Positions 6,055 to 10,094 of a DNA stretch of 10,094 bases are shown here, in pieces. Positions within the stretch are counted from its first letter, which is position 1. Every line of letters starts with the position of its first letter. Source of the stretch: Planctomycetaceae bacterium (GTDB lineage: Bacteria; Planctomycetota; Planctomycetia; Pirellulales; UBA1268); contig SIAG01000125.1 of assembly GCA_009691925.1 (NCBI GenBank), positions 1 to 10,094 on the forward strand, read 5' to 3'. Made by a program: the position numbers and the translations under genes. Below the pieces are notes generated by a model, which worked only from the letters and a program-made list of their open reading frames with translations, ran no database searches and was not told where the DNA came from.

Positions 6055-7512
6055 ATGGCAACGGCAACAAAGCAGCACGGCGGCAAAGTCGGTCATGTCA
6101 CCCAAGTCATCGGTTCGACGTTCGACGCGGAGTTCGCCGAGGACTCGATCCCGGCGATCTACAACGCCGTCAAGATCGACCATGAGTCGAAGGGGGTGTC
6201 CGTCCACCTCATCGGGGAAGTCCAGCAGCATCTCGGTGGCGGCAAGGTGCGCTGCGTCGCCCTCGGCAGCACCGACGGCATGGTCCGCGGCGGCACCTGC
6301 ATCGACACCGGCGGACCCCTCTCCGTGCCGGTCGGCAAGGAAACCCTCGGCCGCGTCTTCAATCTCGCTGGCGAGCCGATCGACAACCGTGGCCCCGTCA
6401 ACACGAAGGAACGCTGGCCGATCCACCGCGATCCGCCCCCGATCACCGATCTCTCCACGAAGACCGAGCTGTTCGAGACAGGCATCAAGGTCATCGATCT
6501 CCTCACGCCGTTCGTCCGCGGCGGCAAGGCCGGCCTGTTCGGCGGTGCCGGCCTCGGCAAGACGGTCATCCTCACCGAGCTCATCGCCCGTATCGCCAGT
6601 GCCCACGGTGGCTCCTCGGTGTTTGCCGGTGTCGGCGAGCGGACCCGCGAGGGGACCGACCTGTGGCTGGAGATGCAGGAAGCGAAGATCGGCGACACCG
6701 GCCGCAGCGTCATCGAGCAGACGTGCATGGTCTTCGGCCAGATGAACGAGCCGCCGGGAGCTCGTCTCCGTGTGGCCCTCTCCGCGCTGACGATGGCCGA
6801 ATATTTCCGCGACACGACCGGTACCGACACGCTCCTCTTTGTCGACAACATCTTCCGCTTCTCCCAGGCGGGGAGTGAGGTCAGCGCCCTCCTCGGCCGG
6901 ATGCCGAGTGCGGTCGGCTATCAGCCGACGCTGGCCACGGAAATGGGCGCCCTCCAGGAACGGATTGCCTCGACGTCGAAGGGGGCGATTACGTCGGTGC
7001 AGGCGGTCTACGTGCCGGCCGACGATCCGACCGATCCCGCCCCGGCTACGGCGTTCGGCAATCTCGATGCGTTTCTCTATCTGGAGCGTTCGATCTCGGA
7101 GAAGGGCATCTATCCGGCCGTCGATCCGCTCGCTTCGTCGAGCCGCATCCTCGATCCACAGTATGTCGGCGAGCGGCATTACAAGATCGCCCGCCGCGTC
7201 CAGCGGACCCTCCAGCGCTACCGCGAGCTCCAAGACATCATCGCCATCCTCGGTGTCGACGAGCTCTCGGAAGAGGACAAACTCGTCGTCCACCGCGCCC
7301 GCCGGATGGAGCGGTTTCTCTCGCAGCCGTTCCTCGTGGCCGAGGTGTTCACCGGTAAGCCGGGTGAGATCACGAGCCTGGCCGACACGATCCGCTCCTT
7401 CGAGGAAATCGCCGACGGCAAGTGGGATCACCTCCCCGAGCCGGCATTCATGTACGTCGGCTCGATCGAGCAGGCCGAGGAACAGGCCAAGAAACTCGCC
7501 GCCAAGAAATGA
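6055..7512 (+). CDS. atpD: F1 ATP synthase subunit beta (catalytic)
   Basis: Beta makes and hydrolyses ATP at its interface with alpha. The product is 485 aa, near the usual 460-480. After an N-terminal barrel (10-90) comes the P-loop GGAGLGKT (163-170), with Leu where almost all beta subunits have Val. The catalytic glutamate is E195 in GERTREG. LLFVDNIFRFSQAGSE (260-275) is the Walker B region, PAVDPLASSSR (354-364) the family signature, and DELSEEDK (402-409) the C-terminal motif that contacts gamma/epsilon. The loop before the signature (about 336-350) reads LDAFLYLERSISEKG rather than the more common DATTVLSR form, a variant I associate with planctomycetes. ATG at 6055 has only AAAGG 13 nt upstream. 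The 112-nt leader is A/C-rich and looks unstructured in its middle. Confidence 0.98.
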   Translation: MATATKQHGGKVGHVTQVIGSTFDAEFAEDSIPAIYNAVKIDHESKGVSVHLIGEVQQHLGGGKVRCVALGSTDGMVRGGTCIDTGGPLSVPVGKETLGRVFNLAGEPIDNRGPVNTKERWPIHRDPPPITDLSTKTELFETGIKVIDLLTPFVRGGKAGLFGGAGLGKTVILTELIARIASAHGGSSVFAGVGERTREGTDLWLEMQEAKIGDTGRSVIEQTCMVFGQMNEPPGARLRVALSALTMAEYFRDTTGTDTLLFVDNIFRFSQAGSEVSALLGRMPSAVGYQPTLATEMGALQERIASTSKGAITSVQAVYVPADDPTDPAPATAFGNLDAFLYLERSISEKGIYPAVDPLASSSRILDPQYVGERHYKIARRVQRTLQRYRELQDIIAILGVDELSEEDKLVVHRARRMERFLSQPFLVAEVFTGKPGEITSLADTIRSFEEIADGKWDHLPEPAFMYVGSIEQAEEQAKKLAAKK

Positions 7513-7602
7513 TTTCCTCCCCGACCGCGAGACGCTCCCCGACCGGCACCGGCCGCTCGGCGACTTCCAGGCTCCCCGTGAAATCCCAGCAGGACTGACG
7601 CG

Positions 7603-8040
7603 ATGGCTGAATCGAAGCGTGGTGGCGAGACCGGCGTCCGCTGCGTGATCACGACTCCCGAGGCGACCGTGCTCGACACCCGGGCCGAGTTCATCTCGGT
7701 GCCGCTGTTCGACGGCCAGCGCGGAATCGGCCGGGGGCATGCCCCGTTTGTCGGCCGCTTAGGCGTCGGTGAGGTGCGGATCACGGGGGAGCGTGGTGGC
7801 GCCGCCGGGGCCCTGCGGAGGACGTTCATCGATGGGGGCTTCGTCGAGGTCGGTCACGATGAGGTGACGATCATCACGCAACGATCGATCCCTGCCGAGA
7901 AGCTCGACGCCGCAGCGGCCCGGACCGATCTTGAGAGGCTCAAGTCCGCCCCGTCGCACGGGGATGAGGCGATCACGGCGAGGATGCGGAGCGAGGAAGC
8001 GGCCCGGGCCCTCCTCCGGGCAGCCGAACGGAAGGGGTGA
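7603..8040 (+). CDS. atpC: F1 ATP synthase subunit epsilon
   Basis: Epsilon joins gamma to the c ring and, in many bacteria, restrains ATP hydrolysis through its C-terminal helices. The 145-aa length is normal to slightly long. The N-terminal beta sandwich (about 12-95) shows the family pattern: CVITTPEATVLDTRAEFISV, then GIGRGHAPFVGRL (41-53), then FIDGGFVEVGHDEVTII (75-91). A charged helical hairpin follows (98-145). ATG at 7603 has CAGGA 8 nt upstream. It ends the atp genes; its last codons (GAAGGGGTGA) also supply a possible ribosome site for the next gene, and no terminator follows. Confidence 0.95.
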   Translation: MAESKRGGETGVRCVITTPEATVLDTRAEFISVPLFDGQRGIGRGHAPFVGRLGVGEVRITGERGGAAGALRRTFIDGGFVEVGHDEVTIITQRSIPAEKLDAAAARTDLERLKSAPSHGDEAITARMRSEEAARALLRAAERKG

Positions 8041-8137
8041 GCCGATGCCGGCGACGTGGCCCAGATGCGAGGCCCCGTCGAACGGGCCGACCCTGAACGA
8101 GCCCTCTGCTGCCCCTCGCCGATCGGCTGGCGGGGCC

Positions 8138-9463
8138 ATGGGTTCTCCCCGACCGGGCAACTCTCACCGGCTCGCCGGGCTCGCGGTCGCGCTGGCTTCC
8201 CTCGCGCCGTGGGCCGCGGCGGCCTCTGCCGAGCCGACGGTGGCGTTTGTCGGTGGGATGGTCATGCCGGTTACCTCCGCGCCGATTCCGGCCGGGACGG
8301 TCGTCGTCGCGGGCGGACGGATCGTCGCCGTCGGGCCGGCGGCAACGACGGCCGTGCCGGAGGGGGCCGAGCGGATCGATGTCACGGGGAAGGTGCTGAT
8401 TCCGGGGCTCGTCGACACCCACAGCCACATCGGTGGCGGCAGCGGCGGCGACTCGAGCGGCCCCGTTCAGCCCGACGTGCGGATCCTCGACTCAATTAAT
8501 CCCCGTGACTCCGGGTTCCGCAAGGCCCGGGCGGGCGGCCTGACGACGGTCAACATCATGCCCGGCTCCGGGCTCCTCGTCTCCGGGCAGACGGTCTACG
8601 TCAAGCTCCGCCGGGTCGACACGATGGAGGAATTGCTCCAGCGCGATGCCGCGGGGAACGCGCTGGTCGGTCTGAAGATGGCCAACGGCACGAACTCCCA
8701 ACGCGATCCACCGTTCCCCGGCACCCGCGGCAAATCGGCGGCGCTCGTCCGGCAGAAGTTCACCGCGGCCCGCGAATACCAGCGGAAGCTCGCCGACGCA
8801 GACGTCACCAAACACCCCGCGCGCGATCTCGAACTGGAATCGCTCGTCGAATGCTTGGAAGGGCGTCGCATCGTCCACCACCACACCCACCGGGCCGACG
8901 ATATTCTCACGGTGCTGCGACTGCGGGAGGAGTTCGGCTTCCGGGTCGTGCTCCACCATGTTAGCGAGGCCTGGAAGGTGCCCGGCGAACTGGCCCGGGC
9001 TGCCGTCCCCTGTTCGGTGATCGTGATCGACAGCCCCGGCGGGAAGATCGAGGCGATGGACATGTCGCTGGCCACCGGGGCGGTCCTCGAGGCGGCCGGG
9101 GTGTCCTGTGCCTTCCACACCGACGATCCTGTCACCGATTCCCGTCTCTTCCTCCGCTCCGCGGCGCTGGCGGTACGGGCGGGGATGTCGCGTCAGAAGG
9201 CCCTCGAGGCGTTGACCATCGCCGGGGCGCGGATGCTCGATCTGGACGCCCGCGTCGGCTCGCTCGAGCCGGGCAAAGACGCCGACTTGGTCATTCTTTC
9301 CGGCGACCCGTTCTCGGTCCGCACGAAGGTCCTCCAGACCTGGGTCGAGGGGAGAAAGGTGTTTGATCGCGACGATCCCGAGGACCGCCTGTTCGCCGTC
9401 GGTGGGTATGGTGCCGGGCGCGACCAGGAAGCGGAGATGTGCTGCGCGGGGCCGACAAAATGA
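8138..9463 (+). CDS. exported metal-dependent amidohydrolase, imidazolonepropionase-like
   Basis: This is a member of the TIM-barrel amidohydrolase superfamily, in the group often named imidazolonepropionase-like; the substrate cannot be told. With ATG at 8138 the protein is 441 aa. Residues 1-31 form a signal peptide (R5, R11; hydrophobic 12-29; ASA^EP), so a periplasmic enzyme is expected. A small beta domain (34-90) leads to the metal motif DTHSH (H95, H97). Further candidate ligands are HHHTH (247-251), HH at 273-274 and the aspartates of FHTDD (329-330). The C-terminal strand ends the fold with GSLEPGKDADLVILSGDP (374-391). An in-frame ATG at 8045, just past the atpC stop with AAGGGG 7 nt upstream, is a real alternative. 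I prefer 8138 because it places the signal peptide at the start and aligns residue for residue with the next gene up to position 73. It is probably co-transcribed with atpC. Confidence 0.87.
   Translation: MGSPRPGNSHRLAGLAVALASLAPWAAAASAEPTVAFVGGMVMPVTSAPIPAGTVVVAGGRIVAVGPAATTAVPEGAERIDVTGKVLIPGLVDTHSHIGGGSGGDSSGPVQPDVRILDSINPRDSGFRKARAGGLTTVNIMPGSGLLVSGQTVYVKLRRVDTMEELLQRDAAGNALVGLKMANGTNSQRDPPFPGTRGKSAALVRQKFTAAREYQRKLADADVTKHPARDLELESLVECLEGRRIVHHHTHRADDILTVLRLREEFGFRVVLHHVSEAWKVPGELARAAVPCSVIVIDSPGGKIEAMDMSLATGAVLEAAGVSCAFHTDDPVTDSRLFLRSAALAVRAGMSRQKALEALTIAGARMLDLDARVGSLEPGKDADLVILSGDPFSVRTKVLQTWVEGRKVFDRDDPEDRLFAVGGYGAGRDQEAEMCCAGPTK
8318..8355 (+). repeat. 38-bp exact repeat, copy 1 (first amidohydrolase)
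   Basis: This stretch is identical base for base with 9640-9677 in the following gene. It encodes RIVAVGPAATTAV, residues 61-73 in both proteins, with all codons the same. Confidence 0.9.
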
Positions 9464-10094
9464 GCGACCGGCCCCTTTTCACGATCCGCTCCTTGGCTTT
9501 CGGTCTGGCCGTGGCGCTGGTCGCGCTCGCCGCCGGCCCCGCTACGGCTGCCGGGGAGACCCTCGCCATCCGCGGCGGTACCATCTACACCATGGCTGGC
9601 GACCCGATCCCCGATGGCGTCGTGGTGGTGACCGATGGCCGGATCGTCGCCGTCGGGCCGGCGGCAACGACGGCCGTCCCCGCCGACGCCCGAGTTCTCG
9701 AGGCCGCGGTGGTCACCCCCGGGCTCATCGATGCCCACTGTGTCATCGGCCTGTCGGGGTATCTCAACCAGGATCAGGATCAGGATCAACTCGACGCCTC
9801 GGAGCCGGTCCAGCCGGAATTGCGGGCGGTCGACGCCTACAACTCGCGCGAACGGCTCGTTGAATGGGTGCGTGGCTTCGGCGTCACCACCCTCCACACC
9901 GGTCATGCCCCCGGGGCGCTCGTCTCCGGCCAGACGATGGTGGTGAAGACGGCCGGGACGGCCACCGTGCTTCAAGCTACCGCGATGGTCGCCGTAACGC
10001 TCGGGGACGCCGGGCGCGCCCAGGGGGAGAAGAAGGCCCCCGGCACGCGAGCGAAGTCGGTTGCCATGCTGCGAACCGAACTGGCCAGAGGGGT
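9460..10094 (+). CDS. second amidohydrolase-like protein, degenerate metal motif, cut by window end
   Basis: This partial paralogue of the preceding gene has 211 codons visible and no stop before the edge. A signal peptide is clear (R5, R10; hydrophobic 11-28; ATA^AGE near 30). The beta domain (35-88) matches its neighbour, including the identical RIVAVGPAATTAV (61-73). At the first metal site it has DAHCV (91-95): H93 is kept but the second histidine of HxH is Val. Downstream, GVTTLHTGHAPGALVSGQT (141-159) aligns with GLTTVNIMPGSGLLVSGQT of the first gene. A Q-D repeat lies at 104-110. ATG at 9460 overlaps the previous stop as ATGA, so the two are translated in tandem. It may be a non-catalytic partner or have altered metal binding; the rest of the sequence is needed to tell. 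Confidence 0.85.
   Translation, partial: MSDRPLFTIRSLAFGLAVALVALAAGPATAAGETLAIRGGTIYTMAGDPIPDGVVVVTDGRIVAVGPAATTAVPADARVLEAAVVTPGLIDAHCVIGLSGYLNQDQDQDQLDASEPVQPELRAVDAYNSRERLVEWVRGFGVTTLHTGHAPGALVSGQTMVVKTAGTATVLQATAMVAVTLGDAGRAQGEKKAPGTRAKSVAMLRTELARG
9640..9677 (+). repeat. 38-bp exact repeat, copy 2 (second amidohydrolase)
   Basis: This is the second copy of the exact repeat at 8318-8355, in the same frame and at the same residue positions of the second gene. The flanking bases differ at once on both sides. Confidence 0.9.
9769..9786 (+). repeat. three tandem copies of CAGGAT inside the second amidohydrolase
   Basis: CAGGAT occurs three times in a row, encoding QD three times (residues 104-109), followed by CAA. 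It sits in the loop after the first metal motif, where the neighbour has a glycine-rich loop instead. Slippage-type variation in copy number is possible. Confidence 0.8.

Noticed and set aside
6046..7740. 564-codon open frame on the - strand opposite atpD
   Set aside because: Same reason: it mirrors the beta gene and has Arg/Asp/Leu-rich sequence with no domain.
7931..8137. Upstream extension of the first amidohydrolase into atpC
   Set aside because: The part before 8040 overlaps atpC in another frame and is Arg/Pro-rich; only the ATG at 8045 remains a fair alternative.
1..10094. tRNA, rRNA, CRISPR array, insertion sequence or phage features
   Set aside because: None seen: no spaced direct repeats, transposase motifs, or tRNA-like loops, and coding composition is even across the window.

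Overview
The window is a GC-rich, tightly packed block read entirely from the + strand. It holds a complete F1Fo ATP synthase gene set in the classical order atpB-atpE-atpF-atpH-atpA-atpG-atpD-atpC (86-8040), followed by two paralogous secreted amidohydrolases (8138-9463, and 9460 to the right edge). The best guess for the source is a planctomycete, probably Pirellulales-like. The reasons are the long hydrophilic N-terminus of subunit a, with a phrase I recall from planctomycete AtpB (around residues 50-68), the extended Fo subunits, and the tandem exported amidohydrolases. No rRNA or other marker gene is present, so this rests on recalled protein features only.

Region by region: 1-85 is the end of something upstream plus the atpB leader. 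86-1078 is subunit a. 1079-1324 is a 246-nt non-coding spacer with an AT-only palindrome/terminator-like hairpin, a U-rich tract, a GC hairpin and a strong Shine-Dalgarno. 1325-1642 is subunit c with a signal-peptide-like extension. 1643-2025 is a 383-nt structured spacer with a 15-bp stem-loop. 2026-2760 is subunit b, also with a signal-peptide-like N-terminus. 2813-3448 is delta, overlapping alpha (3408-4958) by 41 nt. Gamma (5010-5942), beta (6055-7512) and epsilon (7603-8040) follow with spacers of 51-112 nt. The first amidohydrolase follows epsilon with no visible terminator, and the second overlaps the first by ATGA.

How the genes work together: a, b and c form the membrane proton channel and rotor, delta and b form the peripheral stalk, gamma and epsilon the central stalk, and alpha3beta3 the catalytic head. 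The carboxylate in c (E91) and the key arginine in a (R256) are present, and the c subunit lacks the Na+-ligand pattern, so a proton-driven enzyme is inferred. The c gene stands out: it has by far the longest non-coding flanks in the window, a strong ribosome site and several RNA hairpins, which fits separate tuning of c dosage.

I found no mobile element, CRISPR array, tRNA or rRNA. The points most worth checking are the signal peptides on both c and b, the structured RNA around atpE, the 41-nt atpH/atpA overlap, the loss of the second metal histidine in the downstream amidohydrolase, and a 38-bp stretch of perfect identity between two otherwise divergent paralogues. I see no convincing wholly new system here.
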